The notes under the pieces: model-generated | The model's database searches: none | The model's input: only the letters and a program-made list of their open reading frames with translations | Told to the model about the DNA's origin: nothing | Position numbers and translations under genes: made by a program | Source of the DNA: Streptomyces mirabilis | GTDB taxonomy: Bacteria > Actinomycetota > Actinomycetes > Streptomycetales > Streptomycetaceae | Length of the DNA: 64,000 bases | NCBI RefSeq assembly: GCF_018310535.1 | Contig: NZ_CP074102.1 | Coordinates: 5,580,001-5,644,000 of the forward strand | Reading direction: 5' to 3' | In this document: piece after piece, positions 1-8,812 of the stretch | Layout: each line of letters begins with the position of its first letter | Position numbering within the stretch: the stretch's first letter is position 1

Positions 1-2039
1 TGGTCGGCTCGGGGCGCGCCACGGTCGACGCTCCCTCGGTCGCGGCCGAGGCGAAGCGGCTCGCGGCGCGGCTCGCCGCCGAGCGGGGCGTCACGGGGGT
101 CGGTTCGTACTGGGCGTCGGGCGCACCGGCGCTGAAGGCGAAGGACGGCCACGAGGCGCTGATCGCCGCGCGGATAACGGGCGACGAGAAGACGGCGAGC
201 GAGACCCTGGACCGCCTGGCGCCCTTCTATCGAGGGACGCACGGGCCGGTCGAGGTCAGGGTCGGCGGCCCGGTCGCGGTCCAGCACGAGATGCAGACGA
301 CCATCCGCGAGGACCTGACCCGGGCCGAGATGATCGCCCTGCCGGTGACCCTCGTGCTGCTGGTGATGGTCTTCGGAAGCGCGATCGCGGCCCTGCTGCC
401 GCTCGGCGTGGGCATCGTCGCGATCCTGGGCACGAACGCGGTACTGCGCGGCCTCACCGAGTTCACCGACGTCTCGGTCTTCGCGATGAACCTCACCACG
501 GCCCTGGGACTCGGCCTCGCCATCGACTACGCCCTGTTCATCGTTCGCAGATTCCGCGAGGAACTGGCCAAGGGCACCGCGCCCTCCCCGAGCTCTCCAC
601 CGGGTTCGAGCAGGGAAGACGCCATCACGGCCATCGCCACGACCCTGCGCACCGCGGGCCGCACGGTCCTCTTCTCCTCCCTCACGGTCGCCGTCTCCCT
701 GGCCGCGATGCTGCTCTTCCCGCAGTACTTCCTGCGCTCCTTCGCCTACGCGGGCATCGCCGTGGTGCTGTTGGCCGCAGCCGCCGCTCTGGTTCTGCTC
801 CCGGCGGCGCTGGTGCTGCTCGGCCACCGGGTGAACTCGCTGGATCTGCGCCGCCTGTTCCGGCGCGGCAGGCCGACGGCGAGCGCGGACGGGGCCGCCT
901 GGGGACGCATGGCCTCCCTCGTCATGCGCAGGGCGCCGGTCTTCGCCGTCGCCACCACCGTCGGGCTGATCGTGCTCGGACTGCCCTTCCTGGGCGTGAA
1001 GTTCGGCACCGCGGACGACCGCCAGCTGCCCTCGGGTGCCGAGTCCCACGTCGTCCAGCAGCACATACGGGACGGCTTCCCGGGCAGCCCCGGTGGTGCC
1101 CTGGAGGTGCTCGCGGAGGGGCGGGCGAGCGAGGCCCAGTACACGGCCTACAAGGACCGGATCGCCGCACTGCCCGAGGTGCTGCGGGTGGACGGGCCCC
1201 TGGCGCAGGGTGACTCGGCCTACTTCACGGTGCTGCCGAACGGCGAGGCCGTCGGCGACGGAGCCCAGCGGCTGGTGCGCGAACTGCGCGCGACACAGGC
1301 CCCGTTCGACACGGCGGTGACCGGCACGGCGGCGGTCCTGGTCGACTCCAAGCACGCGATAGCCGACCGGCTCCCCTGGGCCGCGGCCTTCATCGCGATC
1401 GTCACCCTGCTCCTGGTCTTCCTTCTCACCGGCAGCGTGCTGATCCCGATCCAGGCGGTGCTGCTCAACGCGCTCAGCCTGACGGCGATGTTCGGTGCGG
1501 TGGTCTGGGTCTTCCAGGACGGCCATCTGTCGGGCCTGCTCGGCTTCACCAGCCCGGGATCGATAGAGACGACGCTCCCCGTCCTCATGTTCTGCGTCGC
1601 CTTCGGCCTCTCCATGGACTACGGAGTCTTCCTGCTCTCCCGGATAAAGGAGGAGTACGACCACACGGGCGACCACCGGGAGGCGGTCCGCTTCGGTCTC
1701 CAGCGCACCGGCGGACTGATCACCGCGGCCGCGGTCATCCTCGCCGTGGTGATGGTCGCGATCGGCACCTCACGCGTGACCAACACCAAGATGCTCGGCC
1801 TGGGCATCGCGCTCGCCGTGCTGATGGACGCGATGGTCGTCCGCAGTCTGCTGGTCCCGGCGGTCATGCGCCTCACGGGCCGCGCGACCTGGTGGGCACC
1901 GGGGCCGCTGCGGCGCTTCCACGACCGGTTCGGACTGAGCGAGGGCGAGGCGGAGCCGGACAGCACCTGGCAGGCGGACGACCAGGCGGACGAGCGGGCG
2001 GACGACCGGGAGCGGGACAAGGTCGAGGCGCGCGGATAG
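1..2039 (+). CDS. MMPL/RND-family transporter, C-terminal part (5' end outside window)
   Basis: The reading frame is open from the first bases, so the N-terminal part lies outside the window. The visible chain is an RND/MMPL exporter. It shows membrane bundles with the SSD-like stretch LGLAIDYALFIVRRFREE, an extracytoplasmic loop (about nt 960-1350), and a second bundle with VAFGLSMDYGVFLLSRIKEE. The two repeated DYALF/DYGVF motifs are the hallmark of MMPL proteins, which use proton-motive force to export lipids or other hydrophobic compounds. The C-terminal tail (about the last 30 residues) is Asp/Arg-rich and probably cytosolic. The next gene starts 44 bases downstream. The substrate cannot be inferred. 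Confidence 0.9.
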   Translation, partial: VGSGRATVDAPSVAAEAKRLAARLAAERGVTGVGSYWASGAPALKAKDGHEALIAARITGDEKTASETLDRLAPFYRGTHGPVEVRVGGPVAVQHEMQTTIREDLTRAEMIALPVTLVLLVMVFGSAIAALLPLGVGIVAILGTNAVLRGLTEFTDVSVFAMNLTTALGLGLAIDYALFIVRRFREELAKGTAPSPSSPPGSSREDAITAIATTLRTAGRTVLFSSLTVAVSLAAMLLFPQYFLRSFAYAGIAVVLLAAAAALVLLPAALVLLGHRVNSLDLRRLFRRGRPTASADGAAWGRMASLVMRRAPVFAVATTVGLIVLGLPFLGVKFGTADDRQLPSGAESHVVQQHIRDGFPGSPGGALEVLAEGRASEAQYTAYKDRIAALPEVLRVDGPLAQGDSAYFTVLPNGEAVGDGAQRLVRELRATQAPFDTAVTGTAAVLVDSKHAIADRLPWAAAFIAIVTLLLVFLLTGSVLIPIQAVLLNALSLTAMFGAVVWVFQDGHLSGLLGFTSPGSIETTLPVLMFCVAFGLSMDYGVFLLSRIKEEYDHTGDHREAVRFGLQRTGGLITAAAVILAVVMVAIGTSRVTNTKMLGLGIALAVLMDAMVVRSLLVPAVMRLTGRATWWAPGPLRRFHDRFGLSEGEAEPDSTWQADDQADERADDRERDKVEARG

Positions 2040-2083
2040 CGTTCGCTCCGGAAGGGTGATCTTCGGGCGGAGGGGCGAGACGG

Positions 2084-3118
2084 ATGCGGGCAGTGGTGTT
2101 CGAGCGGTACGAGGAGCCGGCCGAGGTGCGCGAGGCGGCGGAGCCGGTGCCCGCGGAGCACGGGGTGGTGGTGCGGGTCGAGGCCACCGGACTGTGCCGC
2201 AGCGACTGGCACGGCTGGATGGGGCACGACCCGGACATCACGCTGCCGCATGTGCCGGGCCACGAACTCGCGGGGACCGTCGAGGCGGTCGGTGCGCGGG
2301 TGACCGGCTGGCGCCCCGGCGACCGGGTCACCGTCCCGTTCGTCTGCGCCTGCGGAACGTGTCCCTCCTGTGCGGCGGGTGACCAGCAGGTGTGCGAGCG
2401 GCAGACCCAGCCTGGGTTCACCCACTGGGGTTCCTTCGCCCAGTACGTGGCACTCGACCACGCCGAGGTGAACCTGGTGGCGGTGCCGGACGAGCTGTCC
2501 TTCGCGACGGCGGCGTCGCTGGGCTGCCGGTTCGCCACGGCGTTCCGCGCGGTGGTCGCGCAGGGCCGGGTGGCGGCCGGGGAGTGGGTCGCGGTGCACG
2601 GCTGCGGAGGCGTGGGACTGTCGGCGGTGATGATCGCGGCGGCGGCCGGGGCGCGGGTCGTGGCCGTGGACCTCTCACCCCAGGCCCTGGACCTGGCGCG
2701 GAAGTTCGGCGCGGTGGAGGCCGTGGACGCCTCGCGGGTCGGGGACACGGCGGCGGCGATCCGGGAGCTGACCGGCGGCGGCGCCCATCTCTCCCTCGAC
2801 GCGCTCGGCTCCCCGGTCACCTGCGCGGCCTCGGTGAACGGTCTGCGCCGCCGGGGGCGCCACGTCCAGGTCGGTCTGCTGCCCGAGGACCCCGCGGTTC
2901 CGATGGCCCGGGTGATCGGCCTCGAACTCGAACTCCTGGGCAGCCATGGCATGCAGGCACACGCCTACCCCCGCATGCTCGAACTGGTCCGCGCCGGGGT
3001 GCTCCGCCCCGACCTCCTGGTCACCTCCACCATCCCGCTGGACGCGGTCCCTGCGGCCCTGGCGGCGATGGGGGCGGCGCCGGGGGCGGGGGTGACGGTC
3101 ATCGAACCGTGGAGCTGA
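2084..3118 (+). CDS. Zinc-dependent alcohol dehydrogenase family protein
   Basis: Medium-chain dehydrogenase/reductase of 344 aa, a typical length. Catalytic-zinc ligands Cys38 and the His60-Glu61 pair (PGHE) are visible. The structural-zinc lobe has Cys90, Cys93, Cys96 and Cys104 (CGTCPSC...C). A Rossmann motif HGCGGVGLS near residue 172 binds NAD(P). It should oxidise a primary alcohol or reduce an aldehyde in the cytosol; the substrate is unknown. The ATG at 2084 follows a purine-rich GGCGGAGGGG. It may be co-transcribed with the MMPL gene 44 bases upstream. The Zn-binding set is complete, so it should be active. Confidence 0.9.
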   Translation: MRAVVFERYEEPAEVREAAEPVPAEHGVVVRVEATGLCRSDWHGWMGHDPDITLPHVPGHELAGTVEAVGARVTGWRPGDRVTVPFVCACGTCPSCAAGDQQVCERQTQPGFTHWGSFAQYVALDHAEVNLVAVPDELSFATAASLGCRFATAFRAVVAQGRVAAGEWVAVHGCGGVGLSAVMIAAAAGARVVAVDLSPQALDLARKFGAVEAVDASRVGDTAAAIRELTGGGAHLSLDALGSPVTCAASVNGLRRRGRHVQVGLLPEDPAVPMARVIGLELELLGSHGMQAHAYPRMLELVRAGVLRPDLLVTSTIPLDAVPAALAAMGAAPGAGVTVIEPWS

Positions 3119-3213
3119 GCCCGGCAGGGGCCGTGCCCCGCACCCGAGCGAGGGGCGGGGCGCAGCGAGGGGGTGCGGCGAGTAGGTGCGGCGAGCGGGG
3201 ACGGACCGCGTGG

Positions 3214-3411
3214 TCAGTCTCTTCGGCCGCGGTTTCCGGGGCGGGAGGCGACCCAGGCGCGGACGGTGTCCGCGTACCAGTAGGGCTTCCCGCTCTCCAC
3301 GTGGTCGGGCGGCGGCAGCAGTCCGTGCTTGCGGTACGACCGCACGGTGTCCGGCTGCACCTTGATGTGCGCCGCGATCTCCTTGTACGACCAGAGCCTA
3401 CGGTCGGTCAT
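3214..3411 (-). CDS. Small helix-turn-helix DNA-binding protein (MerR/AlpA-like)
   Basis: A 65-aa protein starting MTDRRLWSYKEIAAHIK, with a single winged-HTH of MerR/excisionase type (WSYKEIAAHI, then DTVRSYRKHGLLPPPD). The frame stays open upstream, but the ATG at 3411 has a clear GGGAGG seven bases before it and places the HTH at the N-terminus, as in this family. There is no sensor domain. Such small proteins usually act as local regulators or excisionase-like factors. The upstream DNA (3540-3620) carries several GTGACR-type repeats that could be its own operator; that is inference. Confidence 0.75.
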   Translation of the reverse strand: MTDRRLWSYKEIAAHIKVQPDTVRSYRKHGLLPPPDHVESGKPYWYADTVRAWVASRPGNRGRRD

Positions 3412-3795
3412 GAGTGGCACCTCCCTGCGCGCACCGCGGCGGCGGCCGGGGGGTGGCCGTCGGGGGAGCCGGGCGCTGCGCTGGCGATCACAAAGCCTGC
3501 GCTCGTTGAACGACGCAGAGTGACCGCAGGGCAGGGCCTGTTGGACGGGTGTGACGCAAGATTCGCGTACTCGCGACATGTGTGACCGGGCGGTGGTTTT
3601 TGTGACACGCGTGACGCATTCGAGGGGACCGTCGAGACGTATGCGCGTCGGGGGACCGGTGGCGGGCCGGGTGCGTCGTGCGTACGCGAGCGGTGGGCCG
3701 GACCCGCGCTGGATCCGGCCCACCAGCTCCCCGCACCCCCTCGGAAGCCGCCCGGGTCCCCCCGTCGGATCAGCCGCCGGAAGTTCAGCCTGCAA
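3412..3795. other. Intergenic region upstream of the small HTH gene
   Basis: No gene is supported here. The stretch 3548-3620 holds several copies of a GTGAC-type element (gtgacgca, gtgaccgg, gtgacacgcgtgacgc) and is less GC-rich than its surroundings, as expected of a promoter/operator region for the leftward HTH gene. Open frames across it on both strands are arginine/proline-rich shadows. Confidence 0.4.
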
Positions 3796-4794
3796 TCAAC
3801 GGAGCCCACCGGTCTTGGAGAAAATCGCACCCCGGTCACTTTGATCGCTCCGGTCGGGGGAGAGCACCAGACTGGTCGCCTCCCCGGCCATCCGATCGGC
3901 TCCCGGCGGACCGGGCCGTGGAACCGGCTGAGCTCCGCGGGCCGCCGTGAACTCCCGCGGTGTGCACCCCGTCATCGCCCGGAACTCGCCGCTGAGGTGG
4001 GCCTGGTCGTAGAACCCGCAGGCCGCCGCCGTCTCGGCCTGTGAGCGGCCCGCGGCGAGCAGCCGCCGGGCCCGTTCCAGGCGCAGCACCCGGGCCGCCG
4101 CCTTGGGGCCGAGCCCGATCTGCTCCCGGAAACGGTTCTCCAACTGCCGTACGCTCCAGCCGACGTCCTCGGCGAGCCGGGCCACCGGCATCGCACCCCA
4201 GGTCCGTTGCAACTGCGCCCACGCCCGCACCACCCGTGCCGAACCGGGCGTCCCCGCCGAGCGCCAGCGCACGAGGACGTCGTCCAGCAGTTCGAAGCGT
4301 TCCGGCCAACCCGGCAACGCGGCCAGCGCGGCGGAGAGTTCACCGACGCTCTGCAGACGCCGCCCGCCCGGGCCCGCGTCCCGCGAGCCCAGTGCATGCG
4401 GGAGCTCGTCGGGATCCAGGGTCCGGTCGGCGAGCTCGTACTGCGGTGTGCCGAAGAGTGTGAACGCGGCCCAGGGGGCGAGCAGCACTTCGACGCCCGC
4501 CAGCCGTCCGTCGTGTTCGCCGACGGCCGCGGTGGTGGTCGGTCCCGAGAACACCGACCTGAGGGTGACGGGGGGACGGCCCACGCGGGAGATGCGCAGG
4601 GGCTGTTCGAAGCCCAACAACAGGGTCGCCGCGCCGATCGGTGCCTCCAGCCTGCGCCGTGGCCGGTCGAGCGCGAGCCGGATCCCGCGGTAGCTGATCA
4701 CCCCGGGCCGCAGTCGTGGATGCGGCCGTGCGAGGGCCGTCTCCCAGGCACCGCCCGGCCCGTGCCCCGACCGCGAGACGATTCGCGTCACCAT
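3796..4794 (-). CDS. AraC-family transcriptional regulator
   Basis: A protein of about 332 aa. The last 110 residues form an AraC/XylS double helix-turn-helix: first HTH around MPVARLAEDVGWSVRQLENR, second around AETAAACGFYDQAHLSGEFR, then the family signature AMTGCTPREF. The N-terminal 200 residues are a poorly conserved ligand/cupin-like region. The frame is open up to 4896, but the ATG at 4794 (MVTRIVSRSG) has GGGAGGG just upstream, and the extra 34 residues look non-coding. It may control the neighbouring genes, but no operator was identified. Confidence 0.85.
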   Translation of the reverse strand: MVTRIVSRSGHGPGGAWETALARPHPRLRPGVISYRGIRLALDRPRRRLEAPIGAATLLLGFEQPLRISRVGRPPVTLRSVFSGPTTTAAVGEHDGRLAGVEVLLAPWAAFTLFGTPQYELADRTLDPDELPHALGSRDAGPGGRRLQSVGELSAALAALPGWPERFELLDDVLVRWRSAGTPGSARVVRAWAQLQRTWGAMPVARLAEDVGWSVRQLENRFREQIGLGPKAAARVLRLERARRLLAAGRSQAETAAACGFYDQAHLSGEFRAMTGCTPREFTAARGAQPVPRPGPPGADRMAGEATSLVLSPDRSDQSDRGAIFSKTGGLR

Positions 4795-4970
4795 CGGCCC
4801 TCCCGCCGCCGCCCGCACCTGGGGAACACCCATGGTGCAACGCGGCACGGTGACGCCGGAAGGCCCGCCGAGCCCCGAGCTCTCGACGGGCCCCACGGCC
4901 CCCCCCGCGGAGGGTCAGGCTCCGCGGGAGACTGGGAAGGGGTCACGGTGAAGCGGTCACGGTGAAGCCG

Positions 4971-5900
4971 TCACGCTCCGCAGGACCTCAGGAACGCCCG
5001 GGTGCGCTGGGCGATCGGCAGCGGCTTGTCCGGCGGACACGGGTACATGTCCTGTTCGACGATGGCGAAGAGCTCGACGTCCAGCTTCTGGGCGGCGGCG
5101 AGGACGGGCTCGAGCGCCGGTACGCCGGACGGCGGTTCGCACATCACGCCCTTGGCCACGGCGGGCCCGAACGGCACCTCGTTCGCCCGCACCTCGGCCA
5201 GGACCAGCGGATCCACCTGCTTGAGGTGGAGGTAGCCGATGCGCTCCCCGTAGGTCTCGATGAGCTTGACGTTGTCGCCGCCGCAGTACGCGTAGTGGCC
5301 GGTGTCCAGGCACAGTGACACCAGCGAGGAGTCGGTCGCGTCGAGGAAACGCGTGACGTTCTCCTCGCTGTCGATGTGCGTGTCCGCGTGCGGGTGGACG
5401 ACGATCTTCAGCCCGTAGCGCTCCCGCACCTCATGGGCGAGCCGCTCGGTCTGAGCGGTCAGATTGCGCCACTGCGTCGGCGTCAGCGTGCTGTCCTCCA
5501 GCACCTCGCCCGTCTTGTCGTCCCGCCAGAACGCCGGGATGACGACGAGGTGCTCGGCGCCCATCGCCTGGGTGAGTGCGGCGATGTCCGAGACGTGCGC
5601 CCAGGTGGCGTCCCACACCCCGGGACCCCGGTGCAGCCCGGTGAAGACGGTGCCGGCCGACACGGTGAGCCCGCGCCGCGCGGTCTCCTCCTTGAGCAGG
5701 GCCGGATCCGTGGGCAGATAACCGTAGGGGCCCAGCTCGATCCACTCGTACCCGGACTGGGAGACCTCGTCGAGGAAGCGCTGCCAGGGGACCTGCTGAG
5801 GGTCGTCGGGGAACCAGACGCCCCAGGAGTCCGGAGCCGAACCGATCCGGATGCGGGACAGTGAGGACTGAGGTGATGCCTGCGGTGACAACGACGTCAT
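4971..5900 (-). CDS. Sugar phosphate isomerase/epimerase-type TIM barrel protein (IolE/IolI-like)
   Basis: A protein of about 309 aa of the xylose-isomerase-like TIM barrel superfamily. It shows the N-terminal motif RIGSAPDSWGVWFPDDP, the strand IELGPYGYLPTDP, a metal-ligand region VVHPHADTHIDSEEN, then LCLDTGHYAYCGGDN and a C-terminal EQDMYP. The motif set resembles inosose dehydratase (IolE) and inosose isomerase (IolI). It diverges from iolC, 122 bases away. The inferred role is conversion of 2-keto-myo-inositol in inositol breakdown. IolE and IolI/IolH cannot be separated by eye. The ATG at 5900 was preferred over 5960 because the extra 20 residues look non-conserved. Confidence 0.75.
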   Translation of the reverse strand: MTSLSPQASPQSSLSRIRIGSAPDSWGVWFPDDPQQVPWQRFLDEVSQSGYEWIELGPYGYLPTDPALLKEETARRGLTVSAGTVFTGLHRGPGVWDATWAHVSDIAALTQAMGAEHLVVIPAFWRDDKTGEVLEDSTLTPTQWRNLTAQTERLAHEVRERYGLKIVVHPHADTHIDSEENVTRFLDATDSSLVSLCLDTGHYAYCGGDNVKLIETYGERIGYLHLKQVDPLVLAEVRANEVPFGPAVAKGVMCEPPSGVPALEPVLAAAQKLDVELFAIVEQDMYPCPPDKPLPIAQRTRAFLRSCGA

Positions 5901-5949
5901 GGGCGTCAGCTTCGGGCGGCACGAGGGAGGTGTCAAGGCCTGGTCCGAA

Positions 5950-5994
5950 TGTCCGGACAAACTGTTGACAGGGCTCCCCGCGCGGCGCTAGACC
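5950..5994 (+). promoter_or_regulatory. Putative iolC promoter with upstream palindrome
   Basis: In the iolE-like/iolC divergent spacer there is TTGACA at 5965-5970 followed, 18 bases on, by TAGACC at 5989-5994. This is a plausible vegetative-sigma promoter reading towards iolC at 6023. A perfect 10-bp palindrome TGTCCGGACA (5950-5959) sits just upstream of the -35 and is a candidate operator for a regulator of the inositol genes. All of this is sequence inference. Confidence 0.5.
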
Positions 5995-6022
5995 TTGGGG
6001 GAGCCGAAGCGAAGGGAACTCG

Positions 6023-6991
6023 ATGGCGTACGACCTGATCACCATGGGGCGGATCGGTGTGGACCTCTACCCGTTGCAGACGGGTGTCCCGCTGGCGCAG
6101 GTGACGTCCTTCGGGAAGTTCCTGGGCGGCTCGGCGACGAACGTCGCGGTGGCCGCGTCCCGGCTCGGACGGCGTACGGCGGTGATCACGCGCACCGGTG
6201 ACGACCCCTTCGGCGCGTACCTCCACGAGGCGCTGCGCGACTTCGGCGTGGACGACCGCTGGGTCACCCCGGTCGCCGGGCTGCCCACCCCGGTGACGTT
6301 CTGCGAGATCTTCCCGCCCGACGACTTCCCGCTGTACTTCTACCGGCAGCCCAAGGCCCCGGACCTGGAGATCGACGCGCACGACCTCGACCTGGACGCC
6401 GTCCGCGAGGCGCGCATCTTCTGGGTGACCGGGACCGGCCTGAGCGAGGAGCCCAGCCGGACGGCGACGCTCGCCGCGCTCGCCCACCGCGCCAAGTCCG
6501 CCACGACGGTCTTCGACCTCGACTGGCGGCCCATGTTCTGGAAGGACACAGCAGGGAAGAGCTCCGAGGACTCCGCCCGGGCCTTCTACGCCGAGGCCCT
6601 GCGCCACACCACCGTCGCCGTCGGCAACCTCGACGAGGTCGAGATCGCCACCGGCGTCCGCGAACCGCACGCGGCGGCCGAGGCACTCCTCAAGGCGGGC
6701 GTCGAACTCGCCGTCGTCAAACAGGGCCCCAAGGGCGTCCTCGCCGTCCACCGCGACGGCACGTCGGCCGAGGTCCCGCCCCTCCCGGTGACGGTCCTCA
6801 ACGGACTCGGCGCCGGTGACGCGTTCGGCGGCTCCCTCTGTCACGGCCTGCTCGCCGGCTGGGACCTGGAGCGGATCATGCGGCACGCCAACGCGGCCGG
6901 CGCCATCGTCGCCTCCCGGCTGGAGTGCTCCTCCGCGATGCCGACCCCCGAAGAGGTCGAGGACGCGCTCACGGCGGGAGCGGTCCGATGA
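6023..6991 (+). CDS. iolC: 5-dehydro-2-deoxygluconokinase IolC (PfkB family)
   Basis: A 322-aa ribokinase/PfkB-family sugar kinase. Seen: N-terminal substrate-binding GGSATNVAVAASRLG, and the C-terminal PfkB signature NGLGAGDAFGGSL carrying the catalytic Asp. Known role: phosphorylates 2-deoxy-5-keto-gluconate in myo-inositol catabolism. The pathway assignment rests on its neighbours iolB and iolD. The stop overlaps the next start (ATGA at 6988), so translation is probably coupled. A TTGACA/TAGACC promoter lies about 30 bases upstream of the ATG at 6023. Confidence 0.9.
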   Translation: MAYDLITMGRIGVDLYPLQTGVPLAQVTSFGKFLGGSATNVAVAASRLGRRTAVITRTGDDPFGAYLHEALRDFGVDDRWVTPVAGLPTPVTFCEIFPPDDFPLYFYRQPKAPDLEIDAHDLDLDAVREARIFWVTGTGLSEEPSRTATLAALAHRAKSATTVFDLDWRPMFWKDTAGKSSEDSARAFYAEALRHTTVAVGNLDEVEIATGVREPHAAAEALLKAGVELAVVKQGPKGVLAVHRDGTSAEVPPLPVTVLNGLGAGDAFGGSLCHGLLAGWDLERIMRHANAAGAIVASRLECSSAMPTPEEVEDALTAGAVR

Positions 6992-7935
6992 GGGCGGGAC
7001 GCGTGGGACACGAGGGCGGCGACGCCATCGTTCCCTCCACCCCGGCCCCGCCCCGGGCCGTCGACGCGGCGGAGCTCGTCCGGCTCCGCGCCCACCGCCC
7101 CGAAGCCATCGCCGAGGCCGCCGCGCGCCGCCCCCGCCGCCCCCTCGTGGGCGACAACGGGCGACTGATGATCATCGCCGCGGACCACCCGGCCCGCGGG
7201 GCGCTCGCCGTCGGCGACCGCAAGTTCGCCATGGCGAACCGCGCCGACCTGCTGGAACGGCTCTGCCTCGCGCTCTCCCGCCCCGGCGTCGACGGCGTCC
7301 TCGCGACCGCCGACATCCTCGACGACCTGCTGCTCCTGGGCGCCCTCGACCACAAGGTGGTCCTCGGCTCGATGAACCGCGGCGGCCTCCAGGGCGCCTC
7401 GTACGAGCTGGACGACCGTTTCACCGGCCACCGTCCGCAGGACATCGAACGGCTCGGCTTCGACGCGGGCAAGCTGCTGCTGCGCATCGACTACGACGAT
7501 CCGGGCTCGCTCAACACCCTGGAGTCCACCGCCCGCGCGATCGACGAGATGGCCGAGCGTCACCTCCCGGTCTTCGTCGAGCCGTTCCTCAGCCGCCGCA
7601 CGCCGGAGGGCAGGCTGGTCAACGACCTGAGCGCCGAGGCCGTCATCAAGTCCATCGCCATCGCCAGTGGCCTGGGCGGCAGTTCGGCGTACACCTGGCT
7701 GAAGGTCCCCGTCACCGACAACCCGGACGACATGGCCCGGGTCATGGAGACCTCCACCCTGCCCGCCGTACTGCTCGGCGGCGATGTCGGCGAGGACCAG
7801 GAGGGCGCGTACGAGAAGTGGCGCGGCGCGCTCCAACTGCCCACCGTGCAGGGCCTGGTCGTCGGCCGCTCGCTGCTCTATCCGGCCGGCGGGGACGTGG
7901 CCGCCGCGGTGGACACCGCCGTAGGACTGCTGTGA
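6988..7935 (+). CDS. Cgl0158-family (beta/alpha)8-barrel protein, aldolase-like
   Basis: A 315-aa cytosolic protein resembling the Cgl0158 family seen in actinobacterial inositol operons and often annotated as a deoxyribose-phosphate-aldolase-like barrel. Visible motifs include LMIIAADHPARGA, VLGSMNRGG, LLLRIDYDDPGS, VFVEPF and a lysine-bearing strand YTWLKVPV that could supply a Schiff-base lysine. Position between iolC and iolB suggests it takes the place of an IolJ-type aldolase that splits 2-deoxy-5-keto-gluconate-6-phosphate; this is inference. The ATG at 6988 overlaps the iolC stop and is preferred over the frame start at 6925. Confidence 0.75.
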   Translation: MRAGRVGHEGGDAIVPSTPAPPRAVDAAELVRLRAHRPEAIAEAAARRPRRPLVGDNGRLMIIAADHPARGALAVGDRKFAMANRADLLERLCLALSRPGVDGVLATADILDDLLLLGALDHKVVLGSMNRGGLQGASYELDDRFTGHRPQDIERLGFDAGKLLLRIDYDDPGSLNTLESTARAIDEMAERHLPVFVEPFLSRRTPEGRLVNDLSAEAVIKSIAIASGLGGSSAYTWLKVPVTDNPDDMARVMETSTLPAVLLGGDVGEDQEGAYEKWRGALQLPTVQGLVVGRSLLYPAGGDVAAAVDTAVGLL

Positions 7936-7942
7936 GGACCCG

Positions 7943-8812
7943 ATGACGGACCCCAGGACGCACTCGACGACGGACGTGACCCGGAGCAGCGGCCTGTACG
8001 TGCCCAAGGGGGCCACCGCCGGCGGGCTGTACGCCGTCGACATCGACCCCAAGTACGCCGGCTGGACCCATAGCAGCCTGCGCGTGGTCGAACTCGGACC
8101 CGGCGGCACACACACCTTCACCACCGGCGACAGCGAGTGGATCGTGCTTCCGCTGGGCGGCGCCTGTACGGTGCGCATAGAGGACGAAGAGTTCCAAATC
8201 CTGGGCAGGGAAAGCGTGTTCGCGGGGGTCTCCGACTTCGCGTACGTGCCCCGTGACGCCCGGGCCCAGATCGCCTCCGGTGCGGGAGGCCGCTTCGCCC
8301 TGGCAGGAGCGAAGTGCGAGCGCCGACTCCCCGCCCGCTACGGCCCCGCGCCGGAGGTCCCCGTCGAAGACCGAGGCAGTGGCAACTGCGCACGTCAGGT
8401 GCGCAATTTCGCCTCCGCCGACGCCTTCGAGTGCGACAAGCTCATCGCCGTCGAGGTCATCACCCCCGGCGGCAACTGGTCCTCGTATCCGCCGCACAAG
8501 CACGACGAGCACCGGCCCGGTGTCGAGTCGGAGCTGGAGGAGATCTACTACTTCGAGGTCGACGGCCCGGACGGATTCGGCTATCAGCGCGTATTCCCTT
8601 CGCGCGAGGGTGGATCCGACGTCCTCGCCGAGGTCCGCACCGGCGATGCCGTCCTCGTCCCCGACGGATGGCACGGCCCGTCCATCGCCCAGCCCGGCCA
8701 CACCATGTACTACCTGAACGTGATGGCCGGACCGGGCGAGGACAGGGAGTGGCGGATCTGCTTCCACCCGGAACACGTAGACAACACAGCAAGCACAGAG
8801 GGATACCGATGA
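7943..8812 (+). CDS. iolB: 5-deoxy-glucuronate isomerase IolB
   Basis: A 289-aa cupin-fold protein of the IolB family, typical length. The C-terminal half shows the metal-binding region YPPHKHDEHRPG and LEEIYYFEVDGPDGFGYQRV, then DAVLVPDGWHGP, in the usual order. Known reaction: isomerises 5-deoxy-D-glucuronate to 2-deoxy-5-keto-gluconate. It starts 7 bases after the barrel gene and its stop overlaps the iolD start (ATGA at 8809), so it sits in a translationally coupled operon. Confidence 0.93.
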   Translation: MTDPRTHSTTDVTRSSGLYVPKGATAGGLYAVDIDPKYAGWTHSSLRVVELGPGGTHTFTTGDSEWIVLPLGGACTVRIEDEEFQILGRESVFAGVSDFAYVPRDARAQIASGAGGRFALAGAKCERRLPARYGPAPEVPVEDRGSGNCARQVRNFASADAFECDKLIAVEVITPGGNWSSYPPHKHDEHRPGVESELEEIYYFEVDGPDGFGYQRVFPSREGGSDVLAEVRTGDAVLVPDGWHGPSIAQPGHTMYYLNVMAGPGEDREWRICFHPEHVDNTASTEGYR